Source: Serinus canaria (taxonomy: Eukaryota; Chordata; Aves; Passeriformes; Fringillidae). Taken from it: a stretch of 64,000 nucleotides of DNA. How positions within the stretch are numbered: position 1 is the stretch's first letter; every line of letters begins with the position of its first letter. The notes beneath the pieces are model-generated. The model was given only the letters and a program-made list of their open reading frames with translations, had not been told where the DNA came from and searched no databases. The position numbers were made by a program, and so were the translations under genes. The stretch lies in NCBI RefSeq assembly GCF_022539315.1, contig NC_066319.1:24018093-24082092 (forward strand), read 5' to 3'. Positions 1 through 11,664 of the stretch are shown here, piece after piece.

Positions 1-3000
1 AAGTTCAAGAGCAGTATGTGGCCTCTAGAGCAAAAGGAGACTGTCAGTGCTGTTAGCAGCCATCCTGTGTAAGTCTGGTTAGCAAAAGCTAAGTGAAGAG
101 AGGCATTTTGTGTCCTTTGGAGATTTCCCCTCCAATTAAGCAGACACCACACTCCATACAATTTTCAAAAAAAACCCCAAAATCCTCACAGTGATAAATC
201 GGTTCCTTAAACCCAGCGTAAACCTTCCCTGTTCCAGTTTATGACCACTCATGCTCCTGCCATGCACTTATGAAAGAGCCTGGCTCCATCTTCTCAGTAA
301 CTTTCTCAGCTGTGCAGGTAGGCTTCTGCTAGGTCCTCCTGGAGCTGTCTCTTCTCCAGCTATGAAAGTCCAACTCCCTCAGCTACTCCTCACAGGAGAA
401 ATTCTCCATCTCCCAGTTACCTTGCTGACAACCCCTGATGTACTCAGATTTATCCATGTCTTTCTGCTATCAGGCAGCCCAAAACCAGACACTGTATTTG
501 AGACACAGTTTTATGATTTTCAAGAAAATGGGGATAATCACTTCCTTGTGTTTATCTACCAGGTCACTCCTGCTCCTAGCTGCCTTTGCTACTGGGGCCA
601 CACCAGTGCTCCAGGAGCCCTGGTGGGTCAGTCCGTCCGTCCATCCGTCCGTCCGTCCATCCGTCCGTCCATCCGTCCATCCATCCATCCATCCATCCAT
701 CCATCCATCCATCCATCCATCCATCCATCCATCCATCCATCCATCCATCCATCCATCCATCCACTCCAGGGGCAGGAGTTTAGAGTTTGTTCTTGCTGAA
801 TTTCATGAGGTTTCTGTCAACCTATTCCTATAACCTGGGCAGATGTCTCTGAAAGGCAGCTCCCACACATTCAATTTTTTTTCTGTTGCAAGCACACAGA
901 TCTTTCTGAAGATGCATCTACAGACATGCCTTAATTAATTATTTGTCACAGCTTCAGATGAACAATACAGAGAACCATTTTTTAAAGACCAAGATGACTC
1001 ATTAGGACTGCCAAGGTTGTGGAAAATAAAGTAGTTTAGACACATGCAATTCTTGCCCCAAAGGAGGACAGACACTGCAGTAAGGTTCATCCATCTTTTC
1101 TTTCTGCTTCCTTTCTGAAAAGAGGAAATCATACTCATGAAAATTTCATACGGACATTTTATGGCTGAAATTCCTGGCCTGTTTTAAGAAAAATGCCTGC
1201 TGAACAATATCTGGAAAAGTTTGCCCATCTTTGAAGCAAAGGCACTGGCAACTTTGTGCCTATTGTGCACGGTGATGTTTTGCACAGCTCTATGTCAAAA
1301 GAACTTCTCCACACATTGCAAGATCCCAGGAGATTTGCTGGATTTAGTAAGAAAATCCAAGTGTATTTTTTCCATCCTACCCATTGTCATGCAGAGTGAG
1401 AACAAAGAGGCTGATGTATTATGTTCTGGCTCTTGTATCACCAACAGATTTGGTAGGCGAGAAGTGGCTGCAGAATCTCTTATATGTATCATCTGCAGGA
1501 AGAGGTTTCAGCTTCACTCTCTCACTCCAGCTGAAGTTTGTGTCGCTGGCAGTTGGAAAAAAATCCATAGGGGAAAAAAAAGCCTTTTAAAAAGCGCCTT
1601 TCTGCCATCAGCTGAGCACAACCGTGCCTGAGTCACTGCAACATAGTTAAATGAGAAGACAACGGCAAGCTGCTTCCAGAAGCAGCTCTGCAAACAGAAA
1701 AGCCATTTAAATGAGGCAGGACAGAGCCAGCCTGCCCACAGCCACCACACACTTTAAACACACTGTCCTGTCAGGTGGCACCAGATGGCACTCTTACACA
1801 AAAGCTTCTTTTTCACAGGGTCTGCTTGAGAAGGCAGAAGTTGTGTTTAGCTATAAAAAGATACCACCTATATTGGTTAGGGGTTCCCTGACTTCTGACC
1901 ACAGCCCATGTTGCACCTGGTAAAAGGGCTGGTGCCAATACATACTATTTTCATTTTTGTAAAGGAATAAATGGTCCTCGCATAAAGCACTTCCTATCAG
2001 CATAGCTTCATCCACACTGGATGTGTACAGAATTAGGGAAAGCACAAAACTCCTAACAACAGGTCTCTCAGATATGAGCAGGTGAGGCAAGCGCTCAGTA
2101 TTGAGGCGATGTGCCAGTGGAATGTCTCCCTGAACACTGCGGACTCTGCTGCCTCTCTGCTGGTAGAGCACAGTGGAATCAGTCCTCGAGGCACAGTGCA
2201 ATCTCGGAAACTGGGAGCTGGCAAGATCTCTGAGGGATGGGGCTGCCTCCATAATCTCTTTCCCAGACCCTGTGTGCCTCTGCTTGGTGCAGTGCATTTA
2301 ATATTCATGCAAATTCTACATCTCTACCGTCTTCCTCACAAAGGAGGCAACATAAAAGGCTTTAAATCTTTTGTGTAGCAAAGCAGAAATGGATTCATCA
2401 GAGGATTCGCCCTCTCCCTGTTCCCTGCTCCCCCGGCAAGGCTAGCCCTCAGGGACGCTCAAAGTGCTACACCGGGAACACGGGAGGTGCCAGTACTGTG
2501 AAAGGGGAGTAAGAAGCCATTGCTCAGATCTCTGGCCAGGGCAGGCACACTGTCCCACGGCTGCATCTGCACACAGGCTGGCGGAGCCTCGCGTCCAGGG
2601 AGTGCTCTGCTGCCCAGCGCCGGATACCCTCGCTACCAACCACCTCTGGGGTGGGGCTCTTCCCACTTCTGCCTCAGGGCTGGGTCCTGCCGGGCAGAGG
2701 GACTGCAGGATCCCATGGAAACTCCCATGGAGAGCTCGGGCTCTACAGCAAAGAGTCTGTGTGTGTTCTCAGGGAGAGCTGCTGGACTGAGAACTCGCCT
2801 GACTCCTGGGAGAAACTGGGCAGTTTCCCTAGAGGTGAACAATGCCCCTTTGGTTCCCTGAGACTGGCAACACATTTTCCTCCCTAGTCACTCTTCCCCC
2901 TCACCCTTCTCTCCAAAGTAAATCAGTCCAGCCAAAGCGCCAAGCGGTAGATGCTTTATCTCCCAAATGCCACTCTGAGGAAAAGTTACAGGCAAAGGAG

Positions 3001-3356
3001 AGAGTAGGCGCTGAGCCCAGAGCTCTCCCGACGGCAACCGGCCGAGCCTCCGGGGCTGCCCGAGCTCACACACGGCAGGTCGTACATTCCCCGCCTGGCA
3101 CCGCACACTTTCTCCCCAGGCATCAGGCTTATAAAACCATAGTGTACAACAGCCCTGAGATTCCCCGGCGGGGTCTCCTCGGGGTAACAGCGGCCAGGCC
3201 AGTCCAGCGGGGAGCTGGCCGTGTGCGACAGTGGGCATCCGGCTACCTGCATCTCCGGGGCACCCCGGGGCAGGGCGGGGACCGAGGAGAGCCCGCCGCC
3301 GGGTCCCGTCGCCGCTGCCGAGGCCGGGAGCGGGGGTGCTGCCGGAGGTCCCTTAC
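1..3356 (-). other. CREB3L1: CREB3L1 intron 1, 5' portion (partial)
   Basis: This stretch lies downstream of the CREB3L1 first coding exon on the minus strand and begins with its GTAAGG donor at 3356-3351. I looked for the second exon, which in the family encodes the acidic activation region following the first ~35 residues, and did not see it, so the intron runs off the left edge. The part next to the exon (about 3000-3356) is still CpG-rich. The rest is ordinary unique sequence apart from the CCRT tetranucleotide array at 631-763. None of the open frames here resembles a known protein. Confidence 0.75.
631..763. repeat. (CCAT/CCGT)n tetranucleotide microsatellite
   Basis: About 133 bp of tandem CCRT units. 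The left third mixes CCGT and CCAT units and the right two thirds are pure CCAT. Translation gives apparent open frames of repeating HPSI/MDGW residues, which are artefacts of the array. It lies in CREB3L1 intron 1, about 2.6 kb downstream of the exon, and is likely length-polymorphic. Confidence 0.97.
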
Positions 3357-3464
3357 CACATTGCTGAGAAAGTCCGCCTCGCTGAAGTCGCCGAAGTCGA
3401 GGAAGCTTGTGCCGGCGGCGGGGAAGAGCCGCTCGGCGGGGAAGGGCTCCAAGATACTGTCCAT
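3357..3464 (-). CDS. CREB3L1: CREB3L1 (OASIS) first coding exon, residues 1-36
   Basis: CREB3L1 is an ER-membrane bZIP transcription factor. It is released by regulated intramembrane proteolysis and activates secretory-pathway and collagen genes, for example in osteoblasts. This exon encodes only the extreme N-terminus of the acidic activation region: 36 codons from an ATG at 3464-3462 in a strong Kozak context (GCACCATGG). The peptide contains [11 protein letters not shown] followed by [14 protein letters not shown]. From memory, human CREB3L1 starts with MDAVLEPFPADRLFP and then SFLDLGDLNESDFLNN, so the match is near-collinear, with about two extra residues (the AAGT segment) in this copy. 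CREB3L2 has a quite different N-terminus. The exon ends in phase 0 at a good donor, GTAAGG (3356-3351). The bZIP, transmembrane and lumenal regions lie outside the window. Confidence 0.9.
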
Positions 3465-4060
3465 GGTGCCCGCGGCGCCGGGGCTCGGCCGCCCCCCGCG
3501 CTCGGCCGGCCGGGCTCACTGCGGCCGCACGCTCCCGTCCGCCCCCCGGCGGCGGCGGCCCATGGGCGGCGGGGCGGCAGCGACCGCCGGGCGGGCACGG
3601 GAGCGGAGCGCCGCGCCGGTGCCGCTCAGGCCGGCTGTCAGTGCCCCGCTGCCGAGGGGCCGGCGGGCGGCCCCGGCACGCCCCCGCCGCTCTCCGGGAG
3701 CCGCCGGGGCGGGACTTCCCATGCAGACACCCCCTCGAGGCAGCGCCCCCGCCTCCCGGGCAGCCCCCGCACCGCCGGGCGGGGCGAGGCCGGTGGCTCC
3801 CCGGGGTCCCCGTGCTCCTCCCGGCGCTGCTCAGGGACCCGAGGGCGCTGCTGGTCCCCGGCAGAGCCGTGTCAGTTTGACGAACTGAACAAACTCTCCT
3901 TTCAGCAGCCGGCCGGCCGGCTTTGGTGGCTCCTCCGCATCCCTCGGGGAGCAGCGCCGGGAAAGCGCGGGGTCGGAGCCTGAAGAGCAGCCGGCAGAGA
4001 GGTCTCCTTGCCCCCGCTCCCCGCAGAGGGCTTGCAGGTAGGCCTGGCTGCAGCAGCACA
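3465..4060 (-). promoter_or_regulatory. CREB3L1: CREB3L1 5' UTR and proximal promoter region
   Basis: This is the sequence immediately upstream of the CREB3L1 start codon on the minus strand. It is extremely GC-rich and contains GC boxes and a kappaB-like decamer. The boundary between transcribed leader and promoter is unknown. Past about 4060 the composition drops to the genomic background, which I take as the outer limit of the promoter island. Confidence 0.6.
3711..3720 (+). promoter_or_regulatory. NF-kappaB-type site upstream of CREB3L1
   Basis: The decamer GGGACTTCCC fits the NF-kappaB consensus GGGRNWYYCC exactly. It lies 247 bp upstream of the CREB3L1 start codon and is fused to a GC box on its left. 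Whether it is bound is unknown. In GC-rich sequence such a match can arise by chance, so this is a candidate only. Confidence 0.4.
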
Positions 4061-7000
4061 TGTGGCTGCTCTGTAATTAAAGAGCTGGGCACTATTAAAG
4101 AGCTTCAGGAAGATTATACGGTTTCAGATAAATAGGATTATGGATCCCTGTCCTCTCTGATCATTACTCCAACCAACACTCAAGAAAACCACTTATAATA
4201 ATCCCGTTGAAGAAGCCCTGGTGTTTTATTAATCTGTCCCCATTTCCATGGCTCCAGAGAACAGACTGGAGTCCCAGCTCCAAGGAGGGGCTTTCTTGGT
4301 CACAGGCATCTGGAGAAAAACCCCAAAGATAACATTGCATCTCTCCTGGGGGAAACCTGGCCAGAAGTCAGTGGTGAGGGTTCTGGCAAAGAGGTGCTGA
4401 TTTGAAGCTGGCTGGAGCCTGTGCTTGAAGTGGACACACGGTTTTCATCCATCCAAGCTCTTGCTCCACATTCCCCATGGCTGTCAGAACTAACAGCACA
4501 ATCCAAGGTGCTCCTTGGCTACTGGTTGCACAAGCAGCCACATCCTGCACACAAAAGCCTTTATACTTACACACACAATGAGCTCTTTCAGTTACATTTA
4601 CTTTTACCTTATGGTTCAGTCAAGTGTAAAGAGCCTTTGGGTAAAAGGTCAGAGACATAAATTCAACCAGGATGGAGTTGTGCTGAGAAAATAATGCTGG
4701 TCTTACTTCCTAAATGGTAAAGAAACTTCTTTGTTAATGTGGATGCCAGTGGGTTTAAACGGGGAAACACAAAAACCTTTGCCACTCTAAGATGAGAAGA
4801 AGAAATACATCCAGACCCTTCAGCAAGAAGTAAACCTGTCTCTAAGTAAGAGGGAAGATGTCTTTCCTTTAACATCCCAGTCAGCAGGGCTCTCAGCTGC
4901 AAGGAATAGACAGACCAAATCCTGCCATAGCAATGGAGTGACAGCCAGGGTCACAGGGCATGGACAGAGCCACAGCAGGGGCAGCTTCCTCTCCTGCCAC
5001 TAACCAAACAGGGATATCGCTTCCCTAACTATGAAGACTCACTGGTGAAACCAAGAGCTTCTGGTTCAGTGCCTCACCCAAGCTAACACAAGGAAGCCTC
5101 TTCTCAGGATACACACTGTATTTATCCTCAGGCCAAGGGAGCTCAGATGGTGTCAGCTACGGTTTGCACAGCATGGGTGGCAGTGTCATCAGAAAAGGTC
5201 AAGCAAAGTAAACCTCACTTGTTTGTCTGTTCTCTGAAGGGAAAATGCTTTGGCAGAGTCAGATAGGAGCTGTGAAATCCATTCTGGAGATTAAAATATC
5301 CCAGAAATAAAAAAAAAAAAAAAAAAAGAAATTGCCTGTTCTGAAACCCTGCTTCTATTCAGCGCTTTTAGTACTGAGTGTAACTGTCCAGAAGCAGCTT
5401 CTCTGCCTATCACTGCTGCACCTTTGCAGGCAAGGAGGAATCATGACAAATATCCCATTTTTATGTTGAACAGGAAAGCTGCTCTCTCCCATCTTGGAGA
5501 GCTCTGATGGGAGCCCCCATCCCTAGCATTTGTGTAGAGCTTTGAAATGGACGCTTTGCTTACGTCAGGCATGAGTGCAGTTCACTAAAGGCAATGGAAA
5601 TGTCATCTAAGCGGTCAGAAGGTGTTGTTACTGACCCTCTGGAGCCAAAAAGGAGAATTATTTTGGCAGGCAAGCAGTTCTGTGCTCCGGAAGAGACCTG
5701 GAGACAGGTAAATTGTTGATGGGTAAGGGAAGGTGATTGCAATTCAGAAAAACTCAGATGTGCTGCTGCAGCTGGCCATGGGTGCCTGCGGCAAAGGGGG
5801 AAAACAACAGGCTGAGTGGCACTGCTGAAGCAGAAGCCTGGGGACTGTAGTGATTGCAACACTTGAATGATGCATCACCCTTACTAGAGCATCTTTAAAA
5901 CCAAGTTTCTGCAGCCGTCTCTTGGGACATAGATACAGCAGAGCAGGAAGCAACATTGGGGCAGGGGCTGAATTACATGATCATTCAAATTCCTTCTCAG
6001 CCCAGTATTCTCTGATTTTATACTTAGACTTATTTGCAATCTGATTACAGCAGGAGATTGAATAGCAATCAAGTATGTTCAGGGTGAACAAGTCAAACTG
6101 ACAACAGGTAATTCTTCCTGGCCTCATAATATTTGGTACTGCAAATAGACATGTATGACCAACCAAGCTAAATTTATCACTCCTGAGAAGTGAATCATTA
6201 GTCCATTTCTCAGAAGAAAGGGATCCTGCTCTCCTGTGCTCCATCCTGTCTGGTCCTGCTTCCACTGCTTGCCTTTATGTCCATAGAGTGAGAACTGCAA
6301 GTCTCTCATCATATCACTTTGCATTTGCTTTGCCTTCACCCTGAATTGTTGTGAGCAGGACACACAAGACAAGGTAAGCAAGCCCTGGGCTTGAACATGT
6401 GGACAGCAATTCAGGTCATTCGGCTACAAGCCAAGCTGAAGCTTTTGGTTTCCCCACCCAGGACTGTGCCAGGCAGTTTCACAGACTTTTCAAGGATGAG
6501 TGTTTCTTGAGGAATGTCGGGTGAAATGTCGGTGATTTTTGGTCTGCTGCATGCAGGCTCTGTTGTTACAGGAGGGGTCATCTGCGTAGTGTTTGCAGCC
6601 TGGACAGCTGGTATGGGAATGATTCATGCTGTTAGAACTGCTTTGCTTTGGAGGTCAGGCTGGCTCTTTAGGACTGCCACCAAAGGCAAGTTTTTACTTC
6701 AAGTCTGTGAAAGATACCATTTTTCCTGTTTATTTTTCCAGCACTGGTGTTCATATGGATGGAATATACAGTTCCTGCCACAGCATGTCTTCCTAGCCAG
6801 GAAGGTTTTCTGGAGTCACGCGGACTCCATACTTTGGCTCTTCAGTAGCTCTTTGCAACAGTCTTGCCTTCATTTTACTTTATCTTTTCTCTGGATTTGA
6901 TTTCTTCTCCATATATTGCTTTGGTGGGGTTTTGCTCACTGTTTTGTGCACCACGGGCAGAGGGAGCAACTGCTGCATTATAGGTCCCCTCTGCTCCTGA

Positions 7001-9504
7001 AGGCCCACTGAGAACAAGGTGAAGATGGAAATGGAACTTTCAGCCTAGTTCAAAGAAGAGGTACTACAGTCCCCAGACAGGTTCTTAGGAGTCAGGTTGT
7101 GTGTGATGGCACAATTAGTTACATATCCAACACTTTGGCTGTGATTTCTTCATTTAGGTTTCTATGGGGGCAATTAAAAACCCAGGAAAAAAATCAAGAT
7201 AGAGAGTGATACAGCAAAATATTCTCTAGCAACAGGTAACTTTTGAGGAAGGACTTGCAATCACTGGAGCCTTTCTTTGCCCTCTGATCCACATCCCTGC
7301 CTCATCCAGGAAATGTGTCTTCCTTTGGATTTCCTTCCAGCGGCTGGTTTAAACTCTCTCACTTGCACACACATTTCTCTCTCCAGCCAGCATCAGCTGC
7401 TTTCCATTTCCTTCTTCCTGCTGTGTGCAATCCCATCCAGGTACCCAGCACACCTGTTCCCACCACCAGCATGCAGCAGTGGGACAGGGAGGGGAGCCAG
7501 TGCAGAGATCACACCCATTGCAGCTCACTGCTAAAACCAGAGAATTGGGTAACACCTGTGAAAAAAGGGTGTTCATAGATCTACCATCACAACTGAAAGA
7601 GGGAATGAACTGTGTTCTGCATATTGCTTTGTGTGCAGCTACACAGGACATCAAATTAAATGTCTGCCTGAAAGCAGACACACACTTCTTTAATGACCAC
7701 CAAATCCAGGTAGGTGTGAGCCATGCTGCAGCATGCTGCAGAGAAGTGCAGACACGTGTGTGTCATAAGGAAATGTGCATCACAACTTGTGCTTTCCCCC
7801 CATATTGCTTAGGAAGTAGAGGGAAAAGTGAAGAGCATATTAATTGCATGTTTGCATATGGCAAGGATCCATGAATGCTGTGGTTTCAATGAGCACCCTA
7901 ATGCTATGTGGGGAATGAAAGGGAAGCCACAGAGCTCAGCACTGCAATTATTATTCTTTCTGGGGTAAACTTGGGGCCCTGGGATAGATTTACATCATCC
8001 TTGCAAACAAGGAGAGAGTGACAGACAAGGAAGGAGGAAAGACCTAGGAAAAGGAAAGCCTTGAGTACAAGACACTGGACCCTGGGAACATCCCTTCACA
8101 GAACCCCTTTAGTCTCCTGGGAATGTGGCTGAGCTGCCTGTGGCTGTATGTCTTTCTGCCAGTATGACAGAAAGTAAAGCTGCCAAATAGTAAATGGGTA
8201 CTGTAACAAAATATAAGAAATGAAAACTCACCACTCGGCAAGTAACTGATATAGGAGGAAAAATCTCTTTGTAATTCCTTCATTTCTTCATGGCAAGCTA
8301 AGACTTTGCCTTGTCACACACAGTCTCCCCTTTCCTGCTCTATACCTCAGAAACAGCATAGGCTGGCAATCTCCTTGGGAAATTAGACAACTTTCAGTCT
8401 GACTGGGTGCAGAGTAACTTCAATATGAGGGCATTTCCTTCCAGCAGTTTGTTGGCATTTGAAGGCACTATGTGAATGGGAAGCTGCAGGACAGCAGAAG
8501 AGGGTGGCCGCCTCTGCTTCCTATGCACTACTTTTTATTTACTAGGTTTTTAGCCTTCATGGTTGCAAGACGTGCTTGCAGAAGGGATTCAGGTAGACTT
8601 TGCAGGGCTGGAGACAGCCTGAAGAGTCATTTTTAGGGGAATGTATCGCCTCTTTTCTCCTAACCATTTCCTACAACTCAAATCTTTCCCTAGGAAGGAT
8701 GATGAGCTGCACACTCTGAATTTTACCCCAAGAAGATACCCTGCATTAAGGAGTGGGAAGAAAATGGCTTTGGTACAGGAGGCAGCTGAAGAGCTGCTGG
8801 AACAGGACTGGATGAGTCAGGGCAAGGGATGGCAACAACTCTGCTTTGACACACTGTATGTGCCATATAGAGTCAACTCCAAACTCCCAGCTACCCACTG
8901 GGATGGGTATGAATGACTAGAGGGCAATCCATGCAGATTTGTGTCACTTGACCCCTCAAGAATGGTAGAGAAGTTGGACTCTAACATCTTGGCTAATCCA
9001 ACAGAATCTGCCCTGGTCAGAACCAAGTAGATACAGCACACACAGGCTGGTCAGGGGAGTGGGAGGACGATGTTCCCTGTACTGCCAAGGGTTAAAAGTG
9101 AGGTCCAGATCCACAAGAAATCCTGTGAGGAGAAAAGCACTACCCGGCAATTCAGGCATGTCTCACCCCCGTTCAAATGACATTGTTTCAGCGCTGTCTG
9201 CCTCACCCCTCAGTGGTAATTACAGACTTTCACTACAGGGGGAAGAGAACACGGTGGAAGAAACCTTCATTACAGACATCTCCTAGAGAAAAGCAACTCC
9301 AGTGTAAAGTCTCAGGCACATAGCCAGGAGCAGCCACCAAAGCAAAACACATTTAGGACAAAAATAAAAGGGGGAGAAGTGTTAAGTGCTTTGGGAAGAT
9401 CAGAAGCCCACCAGGTTGGCTGCAGTACAGTGCTGGGTGTGGGGAGCACTTTGGAGGAACTGGAATGCTGCCCTGCTTTTAAGTGGTGCGGTTTGCATTT
9501 ACAT
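4061..9504. other. Non-coding intergenic sequence upstream of CREB3L1
   Basis: No gene is supported here. Open frames are all short, overlap on both strands and resemble no family I know. Minor features are an A19 run at 5309-5327, a CRE-variant TTACGTCA at about 5561-5568 and a 16 bp palindrome at 7726-7741. The sequence is mostly unique with average composition. Confidence 0.7.
5309..5327 (+). repeat. Poly-A run (A19)
   Basis: A homopolymeric run of 19 adenines. I did not find a recognisable retrotransposon body directly to its left, so it is annotated only as a homopolymer and not as the tail of a processed copy. Confidence 0.9.
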
Positions 9505-9788
9505 TCTTCCTTCCTTCCTTCCTTCCTTCCTTCCTTCCTTCCTTCCTTCCTTCCTTCCTTCCTTCCTTCCTTCCTTCCTTCCTTCCTTCCTTCCTTCCTT
9601 CCTGTCCTTCCTTCCTTCCTTCCTTCCTTCCTTCCTTCCTTCCTTCCTTCCTTCCTTCCTTCCTTCCTTCCTTCCTTCCTTCCTTCCTCCTTCCTCCCTT
9701 CCTCCCCTCCTCCTCCCTTCCTCCCTTCCTCCCTTCCTCCCTTCCTCCCTTCCTCCCTCCCTCCCTCCCTCCCTCCCTCCCTCCTTCT
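9505..9788. repeat. (TTCC)n / (GGAA)n microsatellite with degraded right end
   Basis: About 284 bp of tandem TTCC units. A single-unit interruption (TGTCC) occurs near 9603, and from about 9687 the array grades into CCCTT/CCTCC units and then pure CCCT. The complementary strand is a GGAA array, the ETS-family core. Open frames across it encode only SFLP or KEGR repeats and are not genes. Confidence 0.97.
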
Positions 9789-11664
9789 TCTCTGGGTGCT
9801 TGTTTTCCCTGATGTCTGCATGTGTCCCTTTGTCACCCCTGGCAAACACCAGTGGGCTGGGAATGGATGGTTTTCCTAGTCTTCCTAGCTGGATGTTTGT
9901 CAAAGGGGCACATAAAACTGTAGGTGTCCTTGGCTGACCCCTCTCCCTTTTGTACACCTAGCTTAAGATATACACTCAAGAACAGGCTTTTTGTACTCAA
10001 AGCTGGGGGCTCTTTCTTACCTTGTGTATATTACAGGGGCCCAAAGTTTGAGGTTTTTTACAAAGGATACAAGAGGTTTTTTCTTCCCAGTAGGTCATGC
10101 ATCTGTTACAGGCTATGATCATTTCCTATTGCTGTGGTGCATCTGTCAGGATTGGTGTTGACCTTCCCTCAGGTGGCTGACACCTCTGGCAAAAAAATGA
10201 TCCAATTCCTGCTGCTTTTCTTCCTCATTCCAAATTTCTGTTGACAAATGGCGTAAGTTCTAGCTAAGTTGTTCTTTTTACCCCTGGGCATTCACATGTG
10301 TGAAGCTGAGAACCACTGTCATGGCATGGTAAACTCAGTGTTTGTGGGAGAGGTCACTTCAGTGACAAAATTTTCCTACAGAGCCCTTTTTTGTTGCTGG
10401 TGGTAGCACCTTGTTCTTGCAGGATCTGGGTGTGATGCTACATTAGAAAGATCATTCAAACTAATAGGCCTTGTCCCCAGGTAGCTAACAGCAGGGATGG
10501 GAGAGGACCAGGAGGAGAAAAACGTTCAATCAGAGTGCTATTAAGATGTGTCTAGGGACTGGCTGAATTTTAATTGTTCTTTCCTACTCAGTGAGTGAGC
10601 ACAGGAAAAGATTTACCTTCTGGCCTTTCCATTTGGGCATGTTGACATTTCCAGGCGGCACTTTCCTCTGATGAAGAGGTTTGACGTCAGGTGGACTGAT
10701 TAAAGCCTGCAGTGCCTCTGACTCATTTGGCTACGTCCTGTGCAAGGGGATTTGTAATGTGTCCCTTGTCTTTCTTTCACTTGTTATGGTTGGTTTTAAA
10801 TAAATAAAGCTAAGCTCAATTCACAACTTCAGGGAAGATGCAACTCGGCTCAGGCTCAAATATGCATTGCCATGGCAACAGATGCTGTCAGGCTCACACA
10901 GACGTGTCACTCTTGGCAGCGAACTCCCCTGCCCTCCTCTCCCTGCCCAAGCAGTGCATGGGGCTTGGGCAGGATGCAGGAAATCCAGGTGAGGCTGGCA
11001 CTGTCCATGCCACTTGGGCACGCAGCTGTTCCTGGGAACTGGCCTTGCTGCTGTCAGCCTCAGGAGAGCTCACCTGGGCCACCCAACTGCCCTCTTGCAT
11101 AGCAAAAACTCCTTTGGGGGAAGCCCTGGTGAATGAAGTTGCCCCTAGTGTGACTTTCTCAACTTGAAAAAAGGAGGGGAAGGACTACTTGGATCAAAAT
11201 TCTTGGCATGCTCTTCATGCATGGACTGAGATCTGAAATAAAGAAATAAAAATTATCAGTTGCCTTCTGTTAAGACCCACTGACAAATCTCTCATGACTG
11301 GTAGAGAGATGCCCAGCAAGGAAACAGAAGTGGGGAGAGATGTGGTTTCTGCAGCTGACTGTGGGGTAGATAGGTTAGCCAAAGCAAGGCACAGCAAGGC
11401 AAGGCAGTAGAGTCCCTAGGACTTCTGTCCCAGAGTAGGTGTGTCACCTTGGCATACTGAGCAGGTCCCTTTGGTGCTGCCATTTCCTGTTGGTGCTGCC
11501 CTTTCCTGTACAGCTTTTGATTCATCAAGAACTTGAGTATAGCAGTAGCCTAAAGCATGAAGCATGAAACATGGCCAAAGGCAGCATCACTAAGAAAGAG
11601 GCTCTTTGAAGTGCTCAAGAACTCCTTGCCTGTGGCTCTGCACCTGCGCATCTCTAACATCCAC
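9789..11664. other. Non-coding intergenic sequence
   Basis: Unique sequence without recognisable coding potential. The one element worth noting is a full palindromic cAMP-response element, TGACGTCA, at 10682-10689. No repeats of known family were recognised until the CR1 copy starting near 11665. Confidence 0.65.
10682..10689. promoter_or_regulatory. Consensus palindromic CRE
   Basis: TGACGTCA is the full CREB/ATF palindrome. It lies about 7.2 kb upstream of the CREB3L1 start codon, in sequence otherwise poor in CpG. Such sites can be bound by CREB, ATF and CREB3-family factors. Binding is not established. Confidence 0.35.

Larger units (their letters stand above)
3000..4060. promoter_or_regulatory. 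CREB3L1: CpG island over the CREB3L1 promoter and first exon
   Basis: CpG dinucleotides and overall G+C rise sharply between about 3.0 and 4.06 kb compared with flanking sequence, with the densest part at 3230-3850. The CREB3L1 start codon (3464, minus strand) is in the middle, so about 3465-4060 should hold the 5' UTR and core promoter. Visible elements include GC boxes near 3706-3713 and 3777-3785 and an NF-kappaB-type decamer GGGACTTCCC at 3711-3720. I see no TATA box, which fits a dispersed CpG-island promoter. The transcription start cannot be fixed from sequence alone. Long open frames crossing the island on both strands reflect the scarcity of AT-rich stop codons. Confidence 0.85.

Noticed and set aside
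2986..4092. 368-codon minus-strand and 348-codon plus-strand frames over the CREB3L1 island
   Set aside because: Compositional open frames. The true coding segment is in a different minus-strand frame and matches CREB3L1.
9312..9957. Open frames on both strands over the TTCC array
   Set aside because: They encode only SFLP or KEGR repeats produced by the microsatellite.
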